A stretch of 64,000 bases of DNA from contig CP154956.1 of NCBI GenBank assembly GCA_039621445.1, forward strand, positions 60,645,178 through 60,709,177. Reading direction: 5' to 3'. Source of the stretch: Euglena gracilis. Lineage: Eukaryota; Euglenida; Euglenophyceae; Euglenales. The notes under the pieces are model-generated. The model was not told where the DNA came from, made no database searches, and worked only from the letters and a program-made list of their open reading frames with translations. Shown in pieces: positions 1-15,853 of the stretch. The position numbers and the translations under genes are program-made. How positions within the stretch are numbered: position 1 is the stretch's first letter; each line of letters starts with the position of its first letter.

Positions 1-819
1 GAACACTACGTGGCTGCGGGCGGAGCTCAGTCAGCCGTCAATACACCAGCTTCACCCGCAGCTGGGGTTGAAGAAAGGCTTGGCGGGGGCAATTCTCCAT
101 AAACTGTTTGCCAGAAATTTCCATCTATTTTCGATCACATTTTGAAGTTTTAGCAACATTACAGCCTTTCGCAGATGCCTGTTTGGCCCGTGATACCGTC
201 GAAAACTGACCATGGGGCATTCTTGGAGGTGATGATGTGAAACGCAAAGTAACCACACACCTGCAGAACACACACTACAGTTCACACATCATCAATGCGG
301 CGTAATTATTGTGTAACAAGATTGGTGAGAGGTTTAACAAAGTTGTAGGGACGCAAATCAGTCTGCGGGCACTGCCGGTACTGCTTCCAAAAAGCCGGTT
401 GGGGGACAGGCACAAAGCAACCAAGGCCCGGTGCCAATTGCAATACGCTTTCAGCGGCAACCTGGGATGGGAAGGCGGGAGTTCGGCAACATTTCACACC
501 AGCCAAACACACCATAGATGGCACACAGCACGTATTGGTCATGGTGTTGCCAAGAGGTAAACCTCTTTGCATAGGCAGCGAATATTGTCCAGTACTGACA
601 AAATGACAAAATGAAAAAAATGGCAAAATGACCAAGGACGTGTGTTGCACAGAAGAAATTTTTTTGGTCATGCAAAAAATGTCACGAAAGCCACCCATTG
701 AGGAGGGCGGCACACCGATCCACGAAAGGGTCCCAATAGTAAGCCAAGCGGACACCTCCGTACTCAAACCCGGTATAGGCATCAGGAGTTTTCTCAAGGA
801 CCCCAGGGGGGTTCCGTGG

Positions 820-1190
820 CCGGAAAAAGGTGCTGGCTGGAAGAAAGGTACTGGCTGGACCCCCCCAGGGGGTTGGGGGTCTAGGCCAGGAGTCCAGCCT
901 GCTGACAGCTGAACGGCGGGTACCCCAAAAAAATACCCAAAAGATCTCAAATCCAGCTGGGTTAGCATTTTTCAGCCAAAAACATTGGAGGTGAAGACTC
1001 AAAACCCACCCAAAAATGCCATTTTTTTGGCCATTGTTGGCCCCCTTTCAAAATCTTCGGTGCCTCACGCGGAATTTTTTTTCGGTCCAGCCTGGCTTTG
1101 TCTGCACTTTATTTTCAGCGGACCCCACAGGGGAGGACAGCCTGGCTGGGAGGTGCAGCTGGCTTGCTGGACCCCCCGGGGGTAGGGTCC
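820..1190. repeat. Dispersed repeat module, copy 1 (partner near 7228-7595)
   Basis: This stretch and the one near 7228-7595 share the same order of words: GGTGCTGGCTGGA, a GGCTGGACCCCCC block, a segment reading ACTCAA then CCCAAAAATG, a CGGAATTTTTTTTCGGTCCAGCC-like segment, then TTTATTTCAGC followed by GACCCC. The repeated halves end in C/G runs that can pair. A partial third copy lies near 40,690-40,750. No open frame or terminal duplication is visible, so it is probably a degenerate non-autonomous element. Confidence 0.5.
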
Positions 1191-2124
1191 CCTCCGACTT
1201 AAGCAGACCCCTGGTTGGAGTCGACGTACTTCACAATTGGCTGTGCGGTGCCCAAAAGCAGGTTGCGCATCGCATCGAACAGGGTTCGGACCTAGGGGCA
1301 CACCCCTCAAGCTTCGGGGAGGAATTTGACAACTCAGATAAGAGCAAATTGGAGTGTGACGGGGTCACGAAAATCTGCTTTTTAAATACTTTGTACTGGA
1401 AAATTGAACAGCAAAGCCATTTGGCAGTAAACCCCCCACATTTAGGCCAACCCCCCCCCCATTTATACCGACCCCCCGGAAAATTAGAAGAAAGACATTA
1501 ATGCCGACTTCCCCATTTACACCGAACCCTGGAAAAAAAATGGAACAGAAAGTTCATTTATACCGACACGCTCTCTTGCATCCGGTGCACACCGGATGCA
1601 AGAAACCACACCAAGGCAAAGCACAACAAAGCACAAGGAGGTCACAGAAAACACAAAAAAGCACTCAGGCTCACCCCAGCGTCTACTTTTTCACAAAATG
1701 TTAACAAATTCATTATTGGGGGTGGACGACGAACCTGGGAGGATGAATGCACGTCGCCTCATCCTCCCCCCAGTCGAGCAGTACCTTGACCCACTTATAC
1801 CGACCTTATACCCCCCATTTATACCAACCCCCCCGGGAATTCAAAAACTTTGAAAGTGGCATACCGATCCATCGGTGTAAATGGGGGGGGGTACCCACCA
1901 AGACCCCCAGTCCCCCAACCTCCCCGGACCCAACTTTTGCCCTGTTTGGCCCCGATCTGGCGGCTGGTGAGGGGGGAAAAAAATAGAAAATAGAGCAATG
2001 GCGACTGGTGGAGAGGCAGAGAGAAGCCTGGGCGGGAATCCCCAACAAATGCCACTGTCACGTTGTGAAGACACTGGAGGGCCTGTGCAGGACAGTGTGG
2101 ACAAGGTGTTGTTGCAGAGAAGGT

Positions 2125-2265
2125 GTTATACTATATACTATATACTATATACCATATACTATATACTATATACTACTATATACTACATATATATAGTATA
2201 TACTATATACTATATACTACATACTATATACTATATGCTATATACCAAATACTATTTACTACGAG
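2125..2265. repeat. TATAC-type AT-rich minisatellite
   Basis: The words TATACTA and ATACTATATACT are repeated about twenty times with small variations. It is a simple-sequence expansion with no coding potential. Confidence 0.9.
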
Positions 2266-2299
2266 TCATGGCACAACGTGAAGCCCCCTTACCACCCCC

Positions 2300-2380
2300 T
2301 TACCCACCCCTTACCCACCCCTTACCCACCCCTTACCCACCCCTTACCCACCCCTTACCCACCCCTTACCCACCCCTTAC
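2300..2380. repeat. 11-base tandem repeat TTACCCACCCC, about 7 copies
   Basis: Perfect 11-base units run head to tail and end in a partial TTACCCC. The unit resembles telomere-like C-rich repeats but is not a standard telomere unit and is internal. Confidence 0.9.
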
Positions 2381-2564
2381 CCCAAGTCATGTAGGACAAA
2401 AATGTTTCGGATGCATCATTTTGATGGCAAATAGCGGGACTCATTGAACTATTCCATTGCCCGGGGGGGGGGGGCACCCGCCCCCCCCCCCCGACCCCCC
2501 AAAAAAAAAATAAACCTCATCCCCCCACCCACCAGGGGGGGGGGGGAAATGCGCTCGCCCGGCC

Positions 2565-2990
2565 TCGGAAAAAATGCGCAAAAATGCGCAAAAATGCGCA
2601 AAAAAATGCGCATTTTTGGAAAAAATGCGCAAAAATGTGCAAAATCCGAGAAAAAATGTGCAAAAATCACAAAAATGCAAAAATTACCCAAAAACATGCA
2701 AAAATGGCACCAAATTTGAAGAAATTATGTAGAATGGTGAGGAAAATGTGCGTTTCAAAAAAAGTCAAAAATTTCAAATTTTTGCAAAAAAAAATGCAAA
2801 AATGGTCAAAAAATGCGAAAATTTTGGAAAATCACGAAAAAATGTGCTAAAAAGCAAAAAAATGTGCTGAAAAAAACGAAAAAATGCGCAAAAAATGCGA
2901 AAAATGCGCAAAAATGCGCATTTTTGGAAAATTTGAAAAAATGCGCAAAAAAATGCGCAAAAATGCGAAAAAATGCGAAACGCATTTTTC
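2565..2990. repeat. A-rich array of AAAAATGCGC words between G/C runs
   Basis: The word AAAAATGCGC and shorter relatives (AAAATGTGC, AAAAATGCG) recur more than twenty times. The array is bracketed by long G and C runs (about 2462-2545 and 2991-3045) that could pair with each other. A similar AAAAATGCA array occurs near 45,370-45,780. There is no coding evidence; the long Lys/Asn-rich frames are low-complexity artefacts. Confidence 0.7.
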
Positions 2991-5059
2991 CCCCCCTGCA
3001 CCCACCCACCCCCCCCCTGGGCGGCCCCCGGGGGGGGGGGGGTCCTGCGGGACCCACAAAAAAAATGGCCGAAAATCGCGAAAAGTGCTAAAAATAGCAC
3101 TTTTTCAAAGAATTTCGGCGCTTTTGGCGTCGAAAAGTATATCCCACGCCCCTCCGGGGGGAGACCCCTCCGGGGAGACCCCTCCAGGGGGACCCCCCCC
3201 GGGGGGGGGCTCAGCCAGAGCAACAAAAGAGCACTGGTGTAAGGGGTACCTGGCCACTCACCAAACAGCAAGCTGGGCCAGAAGCGATGTTAGCGCCGGC
3301 CATAAACAGACAAGAAGCCTTAGTGCAACTGCAACTAAGGGGGGCTCAGCCGACCCACCCACCCCACCCCCCCCTCCCCCCCCGGGGGGTCCATGACTAA
3401 AAAAAAACCCCTGCTGTGTTATGCCACAGAATGGCCCATCGGTTATCCGTTCCTGGCATTTACACATTTTGACCCGAAAAACGGCTTCTCAGACGATCCA
3501 CAACCCTCAGGCCTGTCCGGCCGCGGTCAGTCCGCATCAATTTGAAACCGGGAGCCATTCCGGCGGGATGGTTTCCGTTTCAAAGTGATGCGGACTGAGG
3601 GAGGACAGGGAAATAATTGCGGGAAAGAATTGCGGGAAATTGCAGAAGTGGCAGGAAATTGCAGAAATTGCAGGAAACTTCCGGGTATCAACCCCTCCCC
3701 TCCGTGTTCAACGAGGGTTTGGGACCGGGATGACACAGGGGATGCGGGAATGCCCCTTTGGACAAAGACATTATTCTTCATAATTCCAAATTTGGGTTTG
3801 GAGCACCAACTGAAGAAAGCTTGGTGTCCGGGCCAAATACTTTCATTCTGCGCAAAAATCGTTTGTTTTCTGGCGGTTTTAAAATCTCAACTGCAAGGAA
3901 CAAGTCAAGTATTGTGCGTAAACAGACCACATCAATGTCCACACCTGCTGCTGGTCAAAGCGATGGTATGTGCAATTGTAGGGCTGTCGTCACACCAGGG
4001 CTGAATTTGACGAAGGGGAGGGGCTCGGGGTGCCTTATAGCACCTGGGTGGGTAGGCACTACCCCCCCCCACCTGGTCATAGGCCAAAAGAACCCCAAAA
4101 ATGGGCTTTTAAGGCCTCTGGCGCCGAAGGAGCCGGAAATGCCTTGGCCGGGTGCCCAGGCGCTTTCGACTGGGGGGTCGGATCTGGGTGCCTTGGAGTG
4201 GCTGCCGAGGCATCCCCCCACCCGGGGGGTTGGGTCGACCTCACCGTAGAATTCACCCTGCACAGGTGCTTGCAAAAGTTCAGCACTTTTCAGCACTTTC
4301 AGCACTTTCTAAAAAAAAACAAACGGGGATAACATAACATGGATGGACAGGCAGGACATCACAAAAAAATAATTGCACCGTCGGATTCGGGGCGACTTTT
4401 TTAGTTGCTAGCTTTCGATCTTCCATACAAACTGCGTCTCCGGATGCGCCAGCAAGCCTGAGGTTCGGTTTGGCTCACCTTTTGCTTACCGCAGTGCCAA
4501 AGCTTTTTCTCTGAGTTTTCGTGGCGTATCGGGACACTTGGTCGCCAGTGACCCAAAATTGGTTGCAAAAAGCAAATTGCACAAAAAAACCCTTGCGAAA
4601 AAAACAAAACGCTCCCGAACAGTCCTTGGAGGCGCGGCGATCTGCGCCGCAAGCCCGGGCCTGGCCGCCACCACGTGCCGTTGGCCGCCCCGCCCCGCCC
4701 GGTCACGTACCGCCCCGCGGCGCTGCCCGTGCGGCACACCGGAAGGCGCCGCGGCGGCAGGGGCACCGGCCCGCAGATCCGGGGAGGGGGGGGCAGCGGC
4801 CATGGGAAGAATGGGGGGGGCACGGCTGGACGGAAAGGCCGGGGGAGGGGTGGTCGGACCCCCACACTCACCGCCTGGAGGTTGGGGGGTTTCGGGGGTT
4901 CGGGGGTTCCCATGCAAGCCCCGAAGGGGGGTTAACTGTAACCTGGTGGCTCTGGCTGCGGGGGTCGGCCGGAAAGCCGGCGTCATACACTCCAGCGGTA
5001 TGTCCCCTGCAAAGGCAGAACGACGAGGAGGGTGGGGGGAAGAGGTTCAGTCCTGCCAG

Positions 5060-7068
5060 GAAGAGGTCGAGTCCAGGTCCGACAGACTGCAGGAGAGAGG
5101 AGTCTCGACGGCTGGCCCCAGGAGCGGCCCCTCGCACACCGGGCGTGAGAGGGGCCGGGGGGAAGATGAAATACAGCGACCGGCCCCCCACGTCGACGTC
5201 CCGCACGTGGTCGTAGTTCTGCACACGGTGATCGGCTTGAAGCCAGGCTGAGTGGCGTCGACCAAGATGATGGGCCACGTCACCTTCGGAGCCCACACCG
5301 GGGGGGGGGGGGGCAGCCGAAACGCAGCCTGCTCGCAGGAGGTAGTGGCCCGGATAGGCAAGGAAGGGGAGGCGGGCGACGTACTGGCAGTGTCCAGCGT
5401 GCTGCATCCAGAGGGCCACAATCTCCGGGCCCTGGACGACACGCGCCTGCAGCCAGTCCGGCCCTGTGAGTTGTGAGCCGACTGGAAAACAGGGTTTGAA
5501 AGCAAAAGTGCATCGTTGGGATAACTCGTGTACAAACTTCAGCAAAAAAAATTTGTGTTGTGAGTCGGTCTCGTCTCTCTGCGTGCTTTCCTGCCTGCCG
5601 AGCTGTCTGCCTGGCTGGCTCTTTTTTATAAAGACACAGAGTTTTCCCACCCACTTGTGAGCCTGGACATGCACATACACACATACATCACGCACCCAAC
5701 AAATGGGGAACGATGCGCATAGAAGAACGCAACAGAGAATATAAAAAAAACAGAGAGAGAAGACAGAGAGAAAACAGAGAAACATAAAAAAGAGAGCAAA
5801 AGGTGAGACAAAACGCTTATTCAAGCCAAACCGCGACCAGACACCTAGTGTCTCGTACAGACGCCGAGAATCGGCATCCTTGGAAAGCGGCGTGGAAGAT
5901 GCATTGCAGGGGCCACTCAGGCGAAGGACCTCTACGTTCCCCGTGCAGCCGTCCTCCAGGAAGCACACCGTCAGCTGCGATCAGGGGTTCCCCCTAAACG
6001 TCCCCCAGCGGCCCCCAGTAATGTGTGAGGGCTACACACGGAAGCTTCGCAGGGGCAGCCCCCACCAAAATACAGACATGGAACGGCCGGAATGGCGGGC
6101 CCTGGCCGGAAGGCCGGGTGGTGTCGCCAGCGCCGGCAGTGCTGCGGGGGGACGGCCGGCAGCAGAAACGCCGCGGCGGGCTGTCCGAGGTGGACGCCGG
6201 GCGGCGGGAGGGGGCCGGGGGGGAGGGGCCCCGCGGCGCCGGGCGGCCCGGGCCGGGGGGGCGGGGGTCGCGGCGGGGCGGCGGGGGGCCGGCGCGGCGC
6301 TGCGTCGGCACATCAGCCACCCCTGGCCGGTGGTTGGCATTGGGGGGTGAACGTTTGCCCCTCCCCGGCGTGCCAACCCGGGCGAAGGGGGAGGGAACCC
6401 GGATGGAAAAGACTTTGCGCAGCGGGAATCTTCCTTCATCCACTTTTGAACCTTGCAGGCAGTTGGAGGGGGGGGAGCAATGTTGCACCAAATCGAGCTT
6501 CGGCAGTTCTAAAATATCAAAGCTCTTGAGAGACGCTTCATAAATGCAAAGAAAACAGGAATCCTGGGAAGGTGACCTAAAAAAAGATGGGCAGGAAAGG
6601 GCGGTATTTGGCAAGCGTAGTGCTTGGGGGGAGGGGGGTGCATGCTGCGGTGTGGTCTGAAAACATGACAACATCAGAACCTATGCGATGCATAACTGTA
6701 AGCAGGTGTGCTGGCATTCGAGAGAGAGAGCAGGGGGGCTATCACACGTGGCTGTGACGCAAGGAGCAGCCGGACAGTTGGCGACCGCCATTGGTGGGTG
6801 TCTGGCCCTTCACGCTGGAAGCACACTGCCTCGTAGCCCCAAGCCCATCGTGGTACACCACGATACCCACAGAACACAATGGCCAGGGGACGACAGCGTG
6901 GCCGGAGGGAGGCGACCGAGTTGCCCGGGGTTAGCGGAGCGGGCGCCGCCGGCGTGGGGGGCTCGCCGGGGCCCCGCACGATGGTGGTGCCGATGCATAG
7001 CAGCGAGGCGACCACGACGCAGAGGGCCGGGAGATGGAACCGCTCCGGCAACGCCACCCCTGGGGACA
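5060..7068 (-). CDS. Membrane-anchored protein of unknown function (partial exon set)
   Basis: I do not recognise the family. The most 5' exon (about 6867-7068) reads VALPERFHLPALCVVVASLL, a charged start followed by a hydrophobic segment of about 18 residues. A Pro/Ala-rich linker follows, then RPLAIVFCGYRG, and the exon ends at a GGGTATCG donor. This looks like a type II signal anchor with its lumenal domain to follow. A second exon (about 5390-5480) reads GPEIVALWMQHAGHCQYV then ARLPFLAYPGHYLLR. A third (about 5060-5280) contains NYDHVRDVDVGGRSLYFIF. A GC-rich island at 6080-6330 and another at 4640-4990 may be further exons, but their frames are unresolved. The start codon and full exon set are not established. 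Confidence 0.4.
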
Positions 7069-7227
7069 GCGGTGGGTCGGTCGGGGGGGGGGGGGCAGGG
7101 GCGATGTGGTGGGCGATCCGTTGCTTTTCGGGATGGCACAGGTGGCTGGGAAAGGGATGGGTGACCACCCCCTGTGATGTGATGGGGTCTTGCGGACCCT
7201 GAGAGAGGGAGGGGGTCTTGGGCCGGC

Positions 7228-7595
7228 TGGCAAAGGTGCTGGCTGGACCCCCCTGCTAGGGGGGGGGGGTCTGGCTGACTGGCTTGCAGCTGGACTCAAT
7301 GAGTCCCATAAATGCCCAAAAATGCTCAACTGGGTTGGCATTTTTGGGCCAAAATTAGGAAAAATCCCAAAAACAGCCCCCCAAAAAATGTCATTTCTGG
7401 CAATTTTTGAACCTCCTTTTCCAACATTTTCAGCAGTTTGTGCCGAAATTCTTTTTCGGTCCAGCCAGGCTTCGCCAGGCTGGACCAAACTTTATTTCAG
7501 CAGACCCCCCCCCGGGGGGGGGGGGGGTACTGGCTGGAAAAAAGCTGTTGGCTGGCTGGACCCCCTTGAGGTGGGGGTAGGGTCTCCTGCAGCAT
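7228..7595. repeat. Dispersed repeat module, copy 2
   Basis: This is the partner of the module near 820-1190, with the same word order (GGCTGGACCCCCC, TCGGTCCAGCC, TTTATTTCAGCAGACCCC) and long G/C runs. It also contains the short inverted pair CCAGCCAGGC and GCCAGGCTGG. Confidence 0.5.
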
Positions 7596-7804
7596 AAGAA
7601 ATCACATGAAAATTTTGTGGTATTGGAGAACAGGTGGCTGGTGTTGGACAAGCTGGCATGCTGTACAATATTGCGCTGTCCTAGAGGTCAGAGTAGGATG
7701 TCAAATGCTGTCAAAAGGTCAAGGTGATTAGAACAAACTGCAAGCTGGTGAAATCTGGCCCCCTGAAGTGTTTATGACAAGGTAGGCCACGAGGACATGT
7801 TTGA

Positions 7805-8160
7805 ATGAATGGGGCATCTTCACCGTAACATTGCTTGCCGACCCCCCAGGTGGGGGGGAGGAGGGGTCACTTTCCACTTTCAAAAAACCAGTCACTTTTC
7901 AAAAACGAGTCATCCAATTCCCCCATGGGGGGGGGGGGGCAGCCACCCCGGCCACTATGCCAAAAATGGCCAAAGTTCAAAGGATTTTGTTCAAAAATCC
8001 AAAATGATTTTCCGAGGCCGGGTGGCCACTTTCGACCAATCCTGGCCAACCCCACCCCTGGGGAGGGGTCTGGAGCCAAAAACCAGCCAGTAACTCTGAA
8101 AAATCCAGCCAGTCACCCCCCCAACCCCACCTCCCCCGCGGAGGCGGGGCCGGACACACC
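7805..8160. repeat. Dispersed AGTCACTTTT / CCAGTCACCCC repeat (related copy near 33,680-33,900)
   Basis: Both places share GCCGACCCC or GTCACGCC beside G runs, AAAAAACCAGTCAC, and a closing CCAGTCACCC. They look like copies of one non-autonomous element with C/G-rich arms. I could not define termini or a target duplication. Confidence 0.35.
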
Positions 8161-8164
8161 TTAA

Positions 8165-9590
8165 GCAATGGCTTGATCGTCACTCTCCATTTTGACATTG
8201 TTAGCCATTTTTTGTCATTTTTTTGGCTTACCGTAGGAGTTTTGGGCCCTTTCCGTCCATTTGTGTTTATCAGGGCCGTTGGCAATTATTTTCAACCATT
8301 TTTGTTCGGGCATTTTGAGCCAATTTTGGAACACAGCTATCTTTTTTGCCCTGTTTCTGCATCCACTGCTTCTCCACGTCAAGGCAATAAGTGCATTTCA
8401 GAAATTCTATTTACAAAATTCTATTTCCAAAATTGCAAGTCATACAGCTAGCATTGCATATTCATCGCTGGGAAACAGGTGAGGACATGACTATGATGAT
8501 GATGACGGACAGAGGGGAGGACATAGAGGAGAACATAGGAGAGAGGAGAACAAAGGACAAGGAAGAGAATAATTATCACCTCTTGTCCATGTTAGTTTTC
8601 CATTTGAGGAAAATTGGTCGAAAAGAAGAGGGTCAAATTCGAAAATGAGATAAAATTTCATTCATAATTATTTGTGATTGCTTGTGGTCAATCGTGATTA
8701 TTCCTGATTATTCGTGATTTTTGAAAATTCCTAAATTTGTGCTGGTTTGTGATTATGCATGATTATTTGCAGCACGAATTTGTGAGAATCCCTGGTTCCG
8801 CCCAGCATAACGTTGATAAAAATGTGATGGGAAATCTCGATATGTCCAAATTAATGGCATGTGTGCAGACACGCTTGATTTTTCTTGTCAACGAAGATTC
8901 TATTGAATGGTAATTTAATTTTTATTAAACAACCTTGCAACTCCATGTGGTAAACACATTGAAAGAACCTTCATCCGAGTATAACCGGAAAAATTGCAAA
9001 ATTCTCCAGATGGTTCGAACCCTCCAAAATAGAAGACCTTCTCAAAGACCCCCCCACCGAAAGATGAAACCACCCCAAAAATCCTGAACCCAGTACATTC
9101 CACCAAAAAAAAAACAGAAAATCCAGAAAATCCAGAGAAGTCCAGAAAACTCGGGGGGGATGGCAGAAAAAGTAGAAATCTCGAAAGCGGGGGGGGGGGG
9201 AAGCAACAATGACACTGAAAGAAAGGGACACAAAAAAATGCAAAAAAAAAAATGAAAATTGCATGTAAAATCCTTCAGGCGCTCCCCCGGGACGAACACG
9301 TACACTTTCTGCTGGAGAGGACTTGGAAAGATTTTCGGAAAACATTATGTTTTGAGTAAAAAAAAAAGCACTTTGTTGAAATCCAAAAATGACAACAATT
9401 GACAAAAATTTGGTCTCGGGGGAAATCAGGGGTAACAGAAAATTTTTCCCATAGTCAAAAAATTTTCCAGCAAAAAAATGCAAAAATCAAAAGTTTTAAA
9501 AAAAGGGGTTGCATCCCCCCCCCTCATTGAAAGGCAAAACCCTAGTCTCCTTATTGCCCATCAACGAAAACTGGAAAAAAAAACTCTGCA
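8165..9590. other. AT-richer gap without recognised features
   Basis: There is a cluster of GTGATTATTCGTGATTATT-like short direct repeats near 8670-8780, otherwise only A or T runs and one G run. I see no supported exon or RNA gene. Confidence 0.5.
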
Positions 9591-10018
9591 ATTTAAGTTT
9601 GCCCTTGTTCGAGCACGGGACTGATCGTGGCTTTTGTGGGGGTATTCAATGCACAACAACCTGAACCCCGCCCCCTCCGGGTTTTCCTTTCGCCACACTC
9701 TCCCGTTCCATTCTCATTGATGTGCATATCCCGCAACCATCCATTGGCGGCACGGACGTTTGGGATCCGTTCAGTCGAACACCACACCGCCTCCAGAGCG
9801 TTCTGTCCCCGCTTGCGTGACTGTGGCAAAACCGGGCGGTGGGCAGAGGTATGCAACGGCTTCATGTGGCGCACAGGAACCACCAGTGATGACCCTGGCG
9901 CGGTGTCCCTCTGGTTCCCATCTTCGGGCAACCGGCGGAGGGCACGGGGCCCAGGCTTTGGGAAAAGGTCGTCGTCCGCCTGCGGGCTCGAGATAGAGGC
10001 GCGCCCCTTGTGCTGTGG

Positions 10019-13940
<3,922 letters not shown>

Positions 13941-15313
13941 CCGCGGGCGGGGGCCGGCCACGGCCCCGGGCCTCCCGCCGACGTCCACGGCGCTGCGAAG
14001 CGAGGGTTGGGGGACGGTGGGTCGCCCGGGGGTGGGATGGGGCAAGGGTACCGAGGTGGTGCTGATTGCCTCGTCTGGCTCAGGCGTCAGCAACGCAGCA
14101 CTTGGGGTCGGGGGCTGCCTGCCCAACGGCTCACCCCAGTGGGTCAAATGCTGGGGCGGGGGGGGGATGCCTGGCAGGCGTCGGGGCTCGGGTCGGATGG
14201 GGAGGGTTAGCTGACTGCCAGGATGGACCTGTTGGACCCACCAAAATCCAACTCGCGGTGAGCCATTTTTCAAGCAGTTCCCGCCAAAGTTGCACGAGAG
14301 AACAAAAAGAACCTCCAAAACGCTTGAGGGCGCCCAACAAAAAAAACTGCAGTCATTGCAGTCACGGAGTCGGGCAGATATTCTTGATTATAAAAAAATT
14401 TTCAAATTTCCATTCGCTTAAGGAAAAAATGAGCCAAAAATTCGGGATTGTTAGTCGAAAAACAGTTCGGGGGGGGGGGGGGGGCTGATTTCTGGCATCC
14501 CTGGCAGATCGCCCATCCACCCAAAACATCAAAAAAAAATGCCGTTCTTTTCCTTCATTTTAATGTATGAGGCTGGTCCTTAGGTCAAAGGACCATCCTT
14601 GAGGGGCGGTCCAAAAAAATCCCAAAAAATATCCGTCACTTGGAGGCTGCTGGGGCTGAGCTTGACCCGACTTCATTTCAGTTGACCTCAATGGGGAGTC
14701 TGAAGTCCATCTCAGGATGACTGGCTGGAACAGAATGCACCGCACTGCGGTGGCTTCGAAAATCCCGTGGTCCACGGAAACCCTTGCATGGATCAGATCT
14801 CGGTGTGTTCCCTTTTCCACATTTGCAACATTATGTGACTGGTGATGGTGGGGGGAGTCTTTTTTTTTGCAACCGGTCACGAAAATGCGACCATGCCTGC
14901 TCCTTCGAAACCAGCCAAAAAATAAATCCGCAAACTGGTCAAAGCCGATGAGCTTTGGTCTTTGTTTCCTTCAGCATAGCAGGTTCTCATACAACATGAC
15001 AAAGTCCGTGCAGTTGGGAGACATTGCGATGAACAGCGGCGTGAGCCCCTCACCAGCAGTGGGGGAGGGGGCAGTTGGTAGGGGGACCCTGGGGGCGGAA
15101 GAACGAATGGGCTGTGCAGGGGCTGCCTCACCACCAGAGCCGCGACGTGTTGCCGAGAGGCCGATCGGCCAGGCGTATCCCAAAAAAAAAAACGACGCGG
15201 GTCCTGCCCCCCCCCCCCCACTAAGCACAACCAATGTTTAAGGGTCCCAATGAGCAAAAAAAAAATGAGCGGCCCAATACCCCCCTCCCTGCCCAGCTGG
15301 GGCCGAAAAACAC

Positions 15314-15448
15314 CGAACGGCCTTGGCGAGGGCCAGGCTCAGGTTTCCGACGAGCAATGCCCGGCGTTGCCGCGCCAACCGCTTCGCGTGGGTGAGGAGG
15401 GGGGCGTAGGCGACCGTGACGGGCAGGACGACCTTCGGCCTCTCTGGC
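15314..15448 (-). CDS. Unassigned 135-base exon
   Basis: An open, GC-rich stretch reads RPKVVLPVTVAYAPLLTHAK then RLARQRRALLVGNLSLALAK. It has a good acceptor (CTGGCAG) and a GTGTTTTT donor after AKAVR. Its composition fits the neighbouring real exons. I do not recognise the domain. It lies between the DUF707-like gene and B9D1 and could be the 3' part of the former or a separate gene. Confidence 0.5.
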
Positions 15449-15759
15449 CTGCCAGTGGGAGGGTCGGGGAGGAAGAGCCAATGGGTGGTGGGGATTGACG
15501 GGGGGGGGGAGCTGACGACATGGAGAGGGGCAGGGGGATGCAGCAACAGGAATCTACTTAAGCACCCCCCCCCCAAAATTGGGCCGTCTAAGGGCATTTC
15601 CCAAAAACATTTTGTGCAGAAGCCCATTCCCGGACCTCCGGCCCGGATTCCCTGTGGGGGGCGGGGGGGCAGACCCACCCACCCACCCACCCCCTCACAA
15701 CACGAGAGAGAGGGGGGGGGGGGGCGTCTTTCGAGTTCAAAAGGCAGAGGCGGATGGAC

Positions 15760-15853
15760 CTCCACAGGCGGAGGCTGCGCTCGCTGGCCCACAGCTCGGG
15801 GAACACGGCGTGGAACGCTGCGAACTCCGCCGCGAACGTCCGCGTCGTGTACC
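15760..15853 (-). CDS. Unassigned 94-base exon
   Basis: Between a CCGCAG acceptor and a GTCCATCC donor the frame reads YTTRTFAAEFAAFHAVFPEL then WASERSLRLWR. The same frame stays open upstream (SGILWALPAIPCMLGRRSAG), so the exon may be longer. It looks like real coding sequence, rich in aromatic and charged residues. The family is not recognised, and it is probably on the same transcript as the exon at 15.3-15.4 kb. Confidence 0.5.

Larger units (their letters stand above)
1..4600. other. Repeat-rich stretch without a confident gene
   Basis: I see no exon here that I can support. The stretch holds dispersed modules (a GGCTGGCTGGACCCCC-type module near 820-1190, and a GGCGCC-palindrome module near 4030-4230), two short tandem arrays, an A-rich word array and many G or C runs of ten or more. 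A small direct repeat of GCAGAAATTGCAGGAAATT type lies near 3640-3680. Open frames here are low-complexity and lack splice context. The stretch may be intergenic or intronic. Confidence 0.5.

Noticed and set aside
2300-2380. Interstitial telomere
   Set aside because: The 11-base TTACCCACCCC unit does not match a known telomere unit, and the tract is short and internal.
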